From positions 248,001 through 312,000 of the forward strand of contig JAQFWX010000020.1 in assembly GCA_027605045.1 (NCBI GenBank): 64,000 nt of DNA, written 5' to 3'. The stretch comes from Phallus indusiatus. Lineage: Eukaryota > Basidiomycota > Agaricomycetes > Phallales > Phallaceae. How positions within the stretch are numbered: the first letter of the stretch is position 1; the number at the start of each line of letters is the position of its first letter. Positions 45,655 to 58,000 of this stretch are shown piece after piece. The notes under the pieces are model-generated. The model was not told where the DNA came from. It did not search any database and saw nothing but the letters and a program-made list of their open reading frames with translations. The position numbers and the translations under genes are program-made.

Positions 45655-45780
45655 TGTGGGTGTAGTTGACGGGGCGGTATTGCGTGTTTTATAGGCAGAT
45701 GAAGGAAAATGTAAACGAGGTGACTGCGTGTATCTTTACTCTTCATCAGTTATTAAGTTAAGGCACCGGGGCCCATAACC

Positions 45781-45960
45781 TGTTGAACGTGCACTGGGAT
45801 GCAATGGTCAAAAGACGTCATATTAATCGGTGTAGTTTACATACCTGGGATGCAATGGTCAAAAGACGTCAGTCTTTTGCCTGGCGCCCCAGGTTACATG
45901 TTACGCATCGTGACGCGTGTTATCTACTATCTAACTAGTGATTATATCGTAATTCCAACA
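45781..45960 (-). repeat. Copia 5' LTR
   Basis: 180 bp. It differs from the 3' LTR at about nine positions, including CA to TG in both internal direct repeats. Confidence 0.9.
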
Positions 45961-46211
45961 AAAAATGCGTTACATGGCCCCAAGCATCGGCTGATATTAA
46001 TTCCATAAATCTTCTTGCCAGTGGTCTCGGTTGTAACTATCTTGCGACATACACGAACAGCGACTGTACTGGTGGCCTAGCGTCATATGATCTAGATACC
46101 GGAGGTGGTTATGGTTGCCGAACCCAGTCCCAAACGATTCAGGCTTTCACTTTAGTATGCTATGACAATGCGACATTCCACTCGACAACCCAGGTTCCCT
46201 TGATGGAGTAG

Positions 46212-47672
46212 TTTTATTATATTTCTTGATAGGCTGCGACCTAACTTGATAACAGCTGAAATTACACAAACTTGTATTTGGAATCTGTTCAGTACTCTCA
46301 TGTACAAATGATCATCACCGTTTATTATGCTCTCTTAAAGAAAAAAAAAATCAACTTAGTTTAGGATCCTGGAAAACCCTACTTCAAGCTCTATCAAGAA
46401 CATTTCTCAACAAAAAGTGTAGAACTTAGGAGTGTGAGTAGCAAGGTGGCCAAGCCGTTTTATGTAACCGCCGATAAGCCTAAACCACAATCTCAATTAT
46501 GACGTGTTTTTTATTTATCTCCTTCGTAAAGCTCACAAAAAAAAATCTCGTTCTGAAAATCCGTGCTGTGAACATGAACAACCTTGTGGGTCTCATGTGG
46601 CTCTGATTCCTGTAAACAAAATTGGCTCCATGGGGATGAGAGAGAAGTTGTACCCAGGAATGCTGAAGGGGAATAGGAAAGTTAGCATGAGAAAAAAGCA
46701 TCACCACATGAAACAGGTTCATTTTGCTTATTCGTTCACCCCGATCTCCGTATGATATTTGAACGTGCCTCCAATTCTCTTCTTCACCTTTTCAAGCTTG
46801 ACATCGACATCTTTTCTTAGTCTTTTGGACAATAGATTCCGTCGCTTAGTACATGGGGGTGATATGATATTTTAACTGTTTAATAACATTTTTCTTCTCC
46901 GATAAACCTGGCGCCCTATCTCTGTTTAACCTTCTTCAAGATAAGTAAGTGAGATTCTCTGTATGGTTGAAATATAATAACGAAGTGTCCTTTTCTTCCG
47001 AAACAAAAACATTTATGAAGGTCTTTCTAAGCTGAGCTATTTATGCTACTGCAATACAATTTTTCAAGATTCTCTTTAGTGCCATTCTTTCATCTTTCAT
47101 ATGCTACAATAAATGAAATTTGCAAGCGCCAACCATACGAATTAATTGAAAGGAACTTAAGAATTACAACGAAGATTGCGGGTAAAGGTTCAAGTGACAA
47201 GAAGAGCGGAATACTTGCTATTGGTTTGCCGACAGGAAGGTCCTGGAACACAGGCATACATATGATATATATATATACATATGACAGCCGGACTCAATGC
47301 AATCATGCCGTTTGGCAGATCCGTTATCCCTGCTCTTTTCATATGATTCTCAGAAGCTACAAAAATGAGCATCTAGTAAGGAACTCACAGTATTGAACGA
47401 CGTGTGGCGCGAATTGATTCAGTCCATGTCGTTGGAGAAGCAACAGTTGGGGCCTTTGCATAATCTTTGATTATGAGTTAGGTAGCCATATAAACTAGTA
47501 TTACAATCTCACAGACCTTGGTATTCAGTTTCACGAGTAAAGTATGCTTTTTGATGTAATCACTGATCTGTCTGAATCTTCATGTCAAAGTATTTACACA
47601 TGATAAAGCGAACCTGTTGAAATCGATATCCTTTTACTATAGAGGTGACTTTGAGAGAATTTCAAAACGTCA
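46212..47672. other. Second copy of the secreted-protein upstream region
   Basis: After the 3' end of the split gene, about 46440-47672 resembles 32950-34200 in the same orientation, and it continues beyond the gypsy element at 60685. This is therefore a tandem duplicate of the secreted-protein locus. Short open frames here are not conserved between copies. Confidence 0.6.
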
Positions 47673-47936
47673 TGTAACGGTTCCGCTATGACCAGCGGAC
47701 TACTATTACCCATAGTACATATTAGTATATATATACAATTGCATGCAGACGATCGTCGTCTGCACAAGTACCTAGTATTATGTAATGTACATAGGCGCCG
47801 TCACACCAGTAAATACCGCGTAACGGTAAAGGCGCCGGCAGCCTTTCTTACCTGCACTTGCAAATATACAGCTTTATACTGTTTGTTGTGAGTCCGTAAG
47901 AACCGGGCTAATCGTAAACTGTAACGAAACGTTACA
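47673..47936 (+). repeat. Gypsy (47673 element) 5' LTR
   Basis: 264 bp. It contains an 8-bp stem hairpin (GCAGACGA ... TCGTCTGC). Confidence 0.92.
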
Positions 47937-48013
47937 TCTTTTTTAACACCTAAACGGCGTTACAATTTCCAAAATACGCCAATCGTATTTGCTAGTTTAT
48001 AGTGAGAGAGGAT

Positions 48014-50671
48014 ATGCCTCCTAAAAGCAACAAGAAGTCAAAAAGAACGTAGGCGAACCACCACCTACCGAAGGCGGTCCATCCACATCTGCACGAGCAG
48101 GTGATACTGTTGTGATAGATGCAGCATTGTTTGAAACACTAGTCGCGGACCACGCGAATCGATCTAGACAAGGATCGAGACAAGGATCGAGACAAGCTTC
48201 ACCAGCGCGGAGCGAATCAGGTGAATCAGTGAAATCGACCAGATCTCATAAGTCCAACCTCGGAAAAGACGAGGTAGTCCTACCACGTACGTCGTAAGAT
48301 GATTGAGGATGCAAAAAGGATGATCCATGACCTCGTAAGAGGTGATACACCGGGACAAGACGTCGGTGATATGTTAGTACGACTAGATGCAGCCGTAATA
48401 CCCGATGAAGAAGAACCGTGGACAACGGTGAAAGGGAAAGGTCGTGCACGAGACGACAATAGAACCAGCACGACAATACTGGCCCCAGTAATGGACAATG
48501 CGCAGGCGACGGTCAAGACAATGGCAAACACGCCAGCATTGCCAGCGACGCCCAGAGCTCCATCGGCAGCACCGACCCCCGGTATAACACGTCAACCCAC
48601 ACAACAGTACGCGGTACACGCGGAAACACTACATTCAGTGTTACAGGACCTACCTTCTGCACAACCAGCAGCGACCAGCACGCCCATCAGACCCACGCGA
48701 GCAGCAGATGACGCAGCCGCAGAGATAGAGAGAGGACGAGCTGAGCTGGATAGATCACGTCGAAACAGCCGACGTACCCCACCAGAGTTCGTGGCAACTC
48801 GTGACTACCTGGAAGATCAATCTACCAGACGAGTCAACGCGGGTCAAGGACCGCGTGATAAGAGTAATCCTTCAGCTGCAGAGCTGGAAGAGTCAGCGAA
48901 AGACCTGGAAAGGATGGCCGCTGAGGCAGCGCAACTGGCACGGGAAAAACGTTCCGAAGCATTAGACAAACGCACAACTGCGTTACAAGGGAAGGTTAGT
49001 AGGCAAGAACCGTATGTCGACATGCAGGAAGACCTGCAGGAAGTGCGAGCAGCACGCACTGAACTGGCTAAAAGCAACCGAGAAATGGAAGCTGGCCAAC
49101 GACCTGGCATCATCTTTGAGCAAGACCTCTCTAATCGCTCGGCGCCCGCTCAGACTGCAGCGCAACCAGGACCGTCAACAGTACATCCTGGCCCACCAAC
49201 AAACGCCGGTCAAGCACACGCTCCTGCAACGTCCCCGACAACCAGAGCACCGGTTGTACCCAGAAGAAGAGCAACATCTGCCAGGGATCAGTACGAGCAA
49301 ATGAGAGAAGACCTCCGAGATATACCGGAGAGTAACGCTGGGCCCTTCATGCCCAAATACTATGATGACGAGGACTCGTCAGACGACGAAGAAGAAGCGT
49401 ACGATCGCGGATACTTCGAACGTGAAATGAGGGAAACCCCATTTGACGACCGAGAAGATAGACATAAACCCACAAAGAGGTTTAGAAGAGTTCGGGAAGA
49501 CGAGGGGATAATTGTCATGGTGCAAGAAGCACTAGAGGAGTGCAAGGATGTAGTAGTATCAGCGTCCCCACTTGCGAAAGCGGGTGCAAAGATGCCATTA
49601 TCCGTTATGTATAGCGGATCATCAAAGCCTGAAGACTTTGAGAAGTTCGTGACCTCTATCCTCAGATGGTTGAGGCTGAATAACCTACTCGGCGCAGCGT
49701 ACGTCGAAGCACATATAGCCGTAGTCGGTATGCGACTAGATGGAGAGGCACACGAATGGTTTGTGGAGCACGTAGAACGAGGAGGTCGTTCAACCAAGGG
49801 TTGGGACTTGGTAAGACTGTTCCGAAGGATGCACAATATGTTCTTGTCACCTACAAGCAAGAACCAGTCTGCACATAACTTCGATCACGCGAAGCAAGGT
49901 GCAAGGAGCGTACACCGGTACATGAGTGAACTGTTGAAATTCGCAGCACGTCTAGTCCATCCACCGGACAGATACACCTTCAAACGAAAGTTCTTAGAAG
50001 GACTTGATGAGAGAATTCGCAGTGAAGTCACCAAGAGGGGATTCCTGGCCGAAAACTCATCAATTCGACGGCTGTACATAGCCGCGAACGACATAGAGCA
50101 AGCATGGGACTATAATAAGTCAATACTAGCTCAACGTCAGACACCCGTAAAATCAACGGGTACCCATTCAAGCTTGGCCAGACAAGCTCAAGAGAACAAC
50201 TACCGCGCTAAAATCAAACCAAGCGGTATACCCACGAGGACTATTCCCCGTACGACCACAACTAGCAACGCGCTAGCTGTAAGACCAGCGACGAGCAGTA
50301 CGACTAAGCCGGCGAGAGCGTCGACTACCACGACAACTCGACCAGTCAGCTCAGGAACGCAAGCCCGAAGCAGTAGCACTGTGCTGAAGTGCTATGAATG
50401 TGGACAGACTGGCCACCTAAGACCACAATGCCCTAGAAAGGGACAGGTACGTGCTAACGTAATGCACGTTGAGGAGGAAGATGAAGACGATGCGGACGAG
50501 CTGCTCGACGCAATTATAGAGGAAGAAACGGGAGTTAACATACTAGAAGTGGAGGAATCCCCACAGTATGATGACGCTGAACAAGGTCAAGACACCGCGG
50601 AAGCAGCGGACTACGGGGAGGGGACCACTATGAGTGGGACGAGAACGAAGACGCAGCAGGCGCATACATGA
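48014..50671 (+). CDS. Gypsy gag (47673 element), N-terminus frameshifted
   Basis: The main frame 48299-50671 encodes a large gag (790 aa): a Glu/Arg-rich coiled-coil region, an acidic segment, the gag domain (around KTKGWDLVRLF-like sequence, residues 480-600) and one CCHC knuckle (CYECGQTGHLRPQCP). The likely true start is MPPKSNKKS at 48014. After 31 bases an A run is one short, the frame continues as 48044-48290, then one extra base near 48288 returns it to the main frame. Protease follows in the -1 frame at about 50610. Confidence 0.82.
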
Positions 50672-51360
50672 TGGTGATAACCGAAGACCACGGTTATGAT
50701 GAAAGAAGACTACTTGTTATCAAACAAGGCTCGTCCACCATTGGGACGATTAAGTCACAGGAAGAACCCCTGTATGACCACACGATGAGACCTAAGTCAA
50801 GGGCTCCAAAGCGTGATAAAGAATCAATAAAACCTCTAGAGGGTTACTGGCTCGTAAACGGCCAATTAGCGCATTGTTTGATTGACAGTGGATGTCAAGG
50901 CATGATAATGTCACCATCATTCTCGCTCACGACTGGAGCGAAGACATTCAAACTGGATAAGCCAGTATCACTGCAGCTCGCAGTGAAAGGAAGTAAGTCC
51001 GTAATACAGTACGGAACGTATACCCGAATAGAATTTGGGGATATTAGTGTATTAGAATACTTTGATATAGTCAACATTGACTACTACGACGTCATAATTG
51101 GCGTACCATTCCTGAAAAGGTATGACATCTGCCTGGATTTTGGCAACGGAATAATCACCCGGGATGGAGGAGTAATCACTCCAGTGGAACGGTTCACTGA
51201 AATACCTAACACCACGGACGAGCCCACCGAGTTAAGTGAAAGCTTAGCCATAGCATCAGCACGCCCCATAACCACTACGTCTAACGCAGTAGCAGTGAGA
51301 CGGAAGATCCGAGTACCGGAACTTAAGGATGAGAACCTACCCGCTACGCGAGTACTGGAA
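50620..51360 (+). CDS. Gypsy protease region (47673 element)
   Basis: The frame overlaps the end of gag. The aspartic-protease-like centre is LIDSGCQG (Asp-Ser-Gly), followed by VIIGVPFLKRYD, the usual second motif. It passes to the reverse transcriptase frame at about 51350, where one extra G is present. Confidence 0.82.
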
Positions 51361-51973
51361 GGAGGAGTACAACGACTTATTCGGGCCAGTGCCGAATAGA
51401 CTCCCTCCATTTAGGGATGTAAATCATCATATCCCATTAATAGAACCTAACAAGGTTATCCGGTACAGACTACCGAAGTGCCCAGACGCCCTCAAGCCAC
51501 TGCTGGCTGAAAAAATAGAGCGCTACACGCAAGCAGGTTGGTGGGAACCGACTGTCGCACAGCAAGCCATCCCCATGCTATGCCTGTTTAAAAAGGCATT
51601 ATCAGGACTACGCACGGTATTTGACCTGCGTCAGCAGAATGATAATACGTTGAAAGACGTGACCCCGTTTCCAGACCAGGAGACCATTCGCCAAGACGTG
51701 GCGAGACACAAGTATAGGTCGAAAATTGACCTAACGGAAGCTTACGAGCAAGTCAGAATTGCTCCGGAAGACGTGGACAAGACCACGTTCTCGACGATAT
51801 ATGGCACGTTTAAAAGCCATGTTATGCAACAAGGTGATTGCAACGCGCCTTCGACATTCCAGAGATTGATGACCCATATATTCCGGGACCACATCGGAAG
51901 AAACATACACTCGTACATCGACGACGTGTTCGTCTACTCAATGACGATCCAACAACACCAGGAACATCTGGAG
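51329..51973 (+). CDS. Gypsy reverse transcriptase, first part (47673 element)
   Basis: The reverse transcriptase runs from the linker (IPLIEPNKVIRYRLPKCP) through AIPMLCLFKK, VFDLRQQN, KIDLTEAYEQVRI and QGDCNAPSTFQ to catalytic SYIDDVFVYS. It is cut by MITE copy 3 eleven codons after the catalytic motif. Confidence 0.9.
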
Positions 51974-52314
51974 TAAGGGTCTCAACGGGTAATGGGTATT
52001 GCGGGTAATACCCTCGGATACCCATACCCCCACCCGTGGATATTGCTACCCGTGGGTACAGGTACCCGGCGCTTATTTACCCGTAAGGGTATGACTCTGA
52101 AAATGTGCAATTTTAAGGGTACCTGTTTGTATATACACAATAATTATATAGTAAACTAAGCCAAACCCGCGGGTAATACCCGTACCCGCACAGGTACCCG
52201 CATAAGGGTACCCGGCGCTTAAAATATCCGTTCGGGTATGGTATGAGATCTGTGACTGTCAATACCCGCGGATAGGGTACCCGTATCCGAGTGCCATACC
52301 CGTTGAGATCCTTA
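51974..52314. mobile_element. 341-bp hAT-type MITE, copy 3 (in gypsy RT)
   Basis: Same ends and length as the copies in the copia element; 8-bp duplication ATCTGGAG (51966-51973 and 52315-52322). Removing the MITE and one duplication restores the reading frame. Confidence 0.93.
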
Positions 52315-54865
52315 ATCTGGAGATTGCCTTCTCGAGATTGAGGAAGGAACAACTTTACCTAAGTCAGAAGAAAGTTGACTTATACTCCAAACGATTGGAG
52401 TGCCTAGGACACATCATCGACGACGATGGTATCCACCCAGATATGGATAAAATGGATAAAATTCGCGATTGGAGAACCCCACGTACGTTCAACGACGTTC
52501 AGAAGTTCTTAGGACTGGTGCAATACGTTGCCGCCTACCTTCCGGGAGTCGCTACTTACACTTCCCCATTGTCGGGATGTACCCACAACAACAGGCAATT
52601 TGAGTGGACACCGGCACTAGAACGCTGTTTCAACGCAATCAAAGCGTTGACGAAGAACGCCCAGTTCTTAAACCTATCAATCCTGATAGCAACGAGCCAA
52701 TTTGGCTTGTAACCGATGGATCCAAGTGTGGCGTCGGTGCGTACTATGGTCAAGGCGCAAGGTGGCAAACCTGCAGACCCGCAGGGTTTATGTCTAAGAA
52801 ATTTACTCCGGCACAATACAACTACCGGACTCATGAGCACGAGCTCATTGCAGTACTTGAAGCACTGAATAAGTGGGAAGACAAACTACTAGGTCGTAAA
52901 TTCACCCTAGTAACGGACAACGAGGCCTTGAAACACTTCAAGACACAGCCCCGTATGTCGCCTAGACAGGCGAGATGGTACGAGTATCTCTCTCGTTTCG
53001 ACTACGAAACGATTCACATCAAAGGTGAGACCAATACGGTCGCAGATGGACTCTCGAGATACTTCGAGGATGACCTACCTAACGAGATACACCCACCTGA
53101 GAACTACGTCAACATCGACGTGAAACTAGATCCAACAGGGGATCAGCTACCTCCTGAAAGGAAAAGCGAACTCAGAATCAGTGCGGTGAGACGCATTAAC
53201 ACTCGGGCGAAAGCTAGAGTCCAACAACAGACGGCTGGACAAGCATCCATTGAACAACGATCAGCGTCCATCGAAGAAGTGGATACAGACGACGAAGATG
53301 TACTGGCAGTCACAGCACAACATAGCGGTAAAACGCTTAAAGCCAAAATCGAAGGCTTTGAAGGATTAGCTGATCTGATAAAGAGCGGCTATAAGGACGA
53401 CACAACACTGAAGAAAGTGTTAGAAAACCCTGATGCATACAAAGGGTTTGGGATGAAAAACCAGCTACTATACACGAAGAATCAGTTTTCCCGTGACGTG
53501 GTTTGCATACCCCATCACTTATTTTACCAGGGGAGGAAGCTGGTAGAGATCATAATTAGTGAAGCACACGAAATTGTGGGACACTTTGGACGCTATAAAA
53601 CGTCGCAATACATTAGACAAGTGTATTGGTGGAGAACGATGGCAGAGGACATCGAAGAATACTGCAAATCGTGCGGTAAATGTCAAACGAATAAGGATGA
53701 CAATAGACATCCTAGCGGTCTACTGAAGACGCTACCCATTCCCAATAAACCATGGGAATCAGTCGGAATGGACTTTATAGGCCCATTACCAGTATCGAAA
53801 GGACACGACTTCTTACTAGTCATAATTGACAGATTAACGTCAATGGTGAGACTCATGCCCACCACCACGAAGCTAACTGCGAAAAGCGCAGCACACCTGT
53901 ACTTCGAAGGTGTAGTTAGGCATCATGGCGTGCCAGCTTCTATCGTCAGTGATAGAGATACCAGATTCACCGCGAAATTCTGGAAAGAACTACAGCGACT
54001 AATAGGGACAAAACTCCTCATGTCCACTTCATTCCATCCACAGACGGATGGAGCAACAGAGCGGGCGAACCGCTCCATAGGACAAGTATTACGTTCTATA
54101 ATAGATAATGACCAAAAGGATTGGGCTGAACGTATCCCGATGGCGGAATTCGCACTGAACAGTAGCACGAGTGAAACGACTAAGTTCACGCCATTCGAAC
54201 TTAACTACGGATACACCCCTGCACTAGGGCGACAGCTCAACACCGACACCAAGTTCAATGGTGTGAAGCAATTCGCATTACAAGCGAAATGGAATCTTAT
54301 GGCCGCACACGATGCCATAATCGCGAGTCGCGTGAAACAAACCATGCACGCGAACACTCACAGACGAGATGCGCCTGTCTATAAAGAGGGTGACCTCGTG
54401 TACCTTTCTACGAAGAACATATCTCTACCAAAGGGTAGATCCAGTAAGTTGGTACCGCGTTACGTCGGTCCTTACAAAGTATTGTCAGTCAAAGACAATA
54501 TTAACGTCAAACTCGACTTGCCTGACGAGTTGAAGAAGCGTAGGATAAATCCAATATTCCACGTGGACTTAGTGAAACCACATATCGCCAATGATGACGA
54601 TAGATTTCCACGTCGTGAGTCATTAACGGCGTACGACTTTGGACAACCGGACAATGCCGAATGGCATGTAGATGAACTACTAGCCCATCGCTGGACTGGG
54701 TCTAAAGACACGGACATCGAGTTCCTAGTGCAATGGACGCTAGGCGATACGACCTGGGAGCCGTACGAACACTGCAAAGACTTGCAGGCATTGGATGAGT
54801 ATCTCCAATTACGCGGGGTTACCCAATTAGGGAAATTGCCGCGTCTCCGCACGACGCGTAAATGA
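52315..54865 (+). CDS. Gypsy RT end, RNase H, integrase and chromodomain (47673 element)
   Basis: 52315 to about 52675 encodes the RT thumb (LECLGHIIDDDGIHPD ... KFLGLVQYVAAYLPG). A frame change in a C run at about 52662 leads into 52665-54865: RNase H (WLVTDGSKCGVGAYYG, VTDNEALKHF), the integrase zinc finger (H...H, CKSCGKCQTNK), the catalytic core (Asp in GMDFIGPLP, Asp in SDRDTRF, Glu in GATERANRS), a GPY module (YVGPYKVL) and a C-terminal chromodomain-like segment (EFLVQWTLGDTTWEPYEHC). Confidence 0.9.
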
Positions 54866-55000
54866 GGATCTGCAAGCAGATCTGCCCCGTGCCCCGGCAC
54901 AGCAGCCACGAGAAAATCCTACTCGGGCGCTACTCTGATACAAGAGTAAATAAATACTCTTTCTTACGACCCCGCCTCAGCCACCTGAGCACCGTCAACG

Positions 55001-58000
55001 ATGTCTGCAGAACCTTCACGACCTACCTCTTCATCTACGAAGCCCTCGACCCGCAAGGGACGATTTGACGATATCAAGCAAGCGTTGCTTGAAGCACAAA
55101 AAGAATGGAGTATGGATTCCATGCCTGGCTGCGTAGCCATCACCCACGAAAGTGGGAAATGTACCCACTGCGATGAGTATATCTCGCACATTAGTACCGC
55201 TGCAAGCAAGCGTACCATTGTTCTTGACTAAGGCTGTCCACGGGTAATTACCCGCGGGTACGGGTACCTACCCGCGGGTAATGACCTGCTCTCAAAGTGG
55301 AACCTGGATCCGCGGGTAAATACCTGGCGGGTACGGGTAACCCGTGTGCAGGTACCCGGGTAACAGATGTTATGCTCAAACCCGGGTAGGATCCGTGGGT
55401 ACCCGGGTCTCATAGTCTTTTTTTTCGTTCAAAATTTCTACTTATTACTTGTAAATAGTGTATATACATAAATATTATTTATTTTTTCCCCTCTTCCAAC
55501 CCTTCATAAGAATTTCTTTGAAGTTTTCTTCATCTCCTAACCCGGGGACATTGAGCCAAGAGTTGAGGAGAACCGTGTGACGAATATGACTGTCAGTAAG
55601 ACCGGTACGCAATGGGGAGACAACTCGGCCGCTTAGCGAGAATACCCGCTCGACATCTGTTGAGCTCGCTATTGAAATGAATAATAAGAAATTAAATCTA
55701 ATTGTTTGAAATAAGACTTACCGGGTGCTCCGAGATAATCAAATGCCATTTCTGCTAAAGCTACCGGAAAAAGACCACCTTGTGCTTGTGCATGCCAGTA
55801 TGCTAGAGGATCCCGGCAGTCTGAAACTGTTGCAGTTGACAGGTACAACTCCAACGGGTCAGAACCTTGCACCTGCACTGGGGCTGTGTCCCATGATTCA
55901 ATCTCATCAAAAGTAGCCTGTAAAAATAAGATGAATTGTATGACAATAGTGAAAGTCAGCTGAAAACTTACTGGTGCCTTAGATGCTGATTCCTCCATCA
56001 TCTTTGGAAGGTATCTCTCCTTCCAAACCGTACGGGCAAGGCCCATGGCAGTGGCAATCCAAGCCGCCGGCCATCCCTTTTGCTTGAAGTAGTGGCCTTT
56101 GTATCTAGGATGAAATACTGAAACACCCACTTGAGTATCAATAATTGATCGTAGAATAAAAGACATACACATTGCGATACGATAAACTTCACTTAAGTCC
56201 GAAAGACTATAATACTTGTCTAATAAAACAGTGCCGTTTTTTGCAGCATGACGGACGGCGGCATGCAGAGTTTCGTCCTCGATAATTTTATCTAGGTGTT
56301 CGCGTAGATAATCGATTGTTGGGATTACTTGGTGAATGAGCGGTATATCTGTATGAGACATCTTTTCAGTAGCAACCTTGAAAGCCTAACAATGAACAAA
56401 ATGAGCATCTGAATCAACTAAATATTGTCTATGACATTGACATACCTTAAGAAGTGGCTGAAGCTCTTCAATAATCCGCCACTCCGCTGTGCGCAAATGG
56501 TATCTTTCCAGCTTGAGATGGTCATACCGGGCGCTGATACATAGTTTGTCAATGGCTGGCCGGTTACGAAGGTGCCGTTCCATCGCCTCGACATGCGTAT
56601 TCCATCTTGTAATGACAGCTTTGACAGGCGCAAGGGGTGGGAGGTTCTCGCTCTTGCAACACTCGGCCAGTGCAGCCCGTTTCGTATCGGACCGTCCTAA
56701 AGCTACAGCGAAGCCGGTGACCTAAATAGTAAAGAATCAATGTATATAGAAGGCATTAGACGAATAATAACTTACTTTCTTCAATGTAAACATAGCTTCC
56801 CGCCGTTCAAATTCATCCAGTGGGCCCAGGGTTACCTCAACATCCTGTTCCACTTCATCAACCAACGCTTCCATGGCTACATCCCGGGCATAATCCACGT
56901 CATCAAAATCTTCTGCTTCTTCTGCTTCTGCTTTTTCTGCGTCTTCTTCTGCTTCTGCTTCTTCTTCTGCTTCCTTTTCCAAAGCCTCTTCGACATCGTT
57001 GACATCCAATTCCTGGAGTCTCGTCTGATCTTCATGTGTGATCTTCCTCTTGTCGGGCAAAAACCCGTAGAATAGCCTGTCCCAATGTTTAAGTATCAAC
57101 TAAAATGAATAGAAATCAATTTCATACCTTTTCCGTTAAGCTGATAACGTGACTTATACAGCGGATTCGAGTCTGGTGTCCGCTCCACTGCGGAATCTTG
57201 TTGACAAGTTCATCAACGAGTGTATCGTTATTTGAGGCATTGTCGCACGTTATACAAAGTATCTATTGCAACGTCAGTATTGTTTAAGGAATATTGTTAA
57301 TAAAAATACCTTTTCAAGTAGCTCATAGCTCTTCAAAATCTCAAAAACTTGACGGGCGAGGTTCTGACCAGTATGGGAGTATGACGCTCTGTATTTGACG
57401 GATTAGCACAGCTGTGATCGAATAGAATGGGATTTATATACCTAACAAAATCCAGTATAAGGTGGTGCATTGTGGCTGTCTTCATATCAACCCAATGTAT
57501 TGTCAAAGCCAAGTAGCTTGAAGCTTTGCGGGACGTCCACGCATCAAGCGCAATATGAATCGTACCGCGATGATTCTACAGAAACATCAGACCGGATCAC
57601 ATGAAAATCAAATAAAAACTTACTTGGAACAATTCCAAGACTTTGGTTTTGGTAAGTTTATGCAATAAATCGATGTCTCGTGCGACGGATTGTCTTGACG
57701 GCACTTCAACTGAGGCTAGTAACATTCGGAAAAGCTCTATTAATTCAGGATCTTGAACAATAGAATAAGGCCGGTTGCATCGCGTGATCCATTTCACAAG
57801 AGCGTAGCGGAAGGCATGTCTTGAGTAAGTACACCCATCTAAATATCGCGCCATGGTTCGAGATGATTGCGAGATAGCAGGGTCACACTCGCGAACGTGG
57901 CGATTGAGATTGCCTGTGGACACGTCGTCACAGTGCCTAGTGACAATTTTGTTAGGGTGCCTAAAATATTTGATGAATAAGAAAGTAAGCCGGAATGATA

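Larger units (their letters stand above)
34471..45960 (-). mobile_element. Ty1/copia LTR retrotransposon with nested insertions
   Basis: Two 180-bp LTRs (34471-34650 and 45781-45960) begin TGTTG and end CAACA. The flanking target duplication is AAAAA. The element reads on the - strand. Next to its 5' LTR (at 45781) the leader reads GGTTATGGGCCCC, like the initiator-Met half-tRNA primer site of Drosophila copia. A purine tract GAGGGGGAG adjoins the 3' LTR. Two MITEs (35192-35532, 44675-45015) and a Ty3/gypsy element (37689-43690) are inserted in it. Without them the polyprotein frame appears uninterrupted. The two LTRs differ at about 9 of 180 positions, so it is older than its gypsy guest. 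Confidence 0.92.
34318..46211 (+). pseudogene. Small secreted Cys-rich protein gene, split by a Ty1/copia element
   Basis: The 5' part is 34318-34470 and the 3' part 45966-46211. Removing the copia element and one copy of its AAAAA target duplication leaves one open frame of 132 codons without introns. The N-terminus is a signal peptide (MQWKFAIPFLTLALSATNAV). The mature part has six Cys. This is the general form of basidiomycete small secreted proteins, some of which act as effectors; I do not recognise the family and assign no function. The insertion falls after codon 51, so no full product can be made from this copy. A decayed relative lies at 60797-60905. Confidence 0.78.

Noticed and set aside
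50600..50671. Programmed -1 frameshift between gag and protease in the 47673 element
   Set aside because: Possible in principle, but the junction is a G run one base short, like other breaks in the window, and I see no convincing slippery heptamer. Left open rather than claimed.
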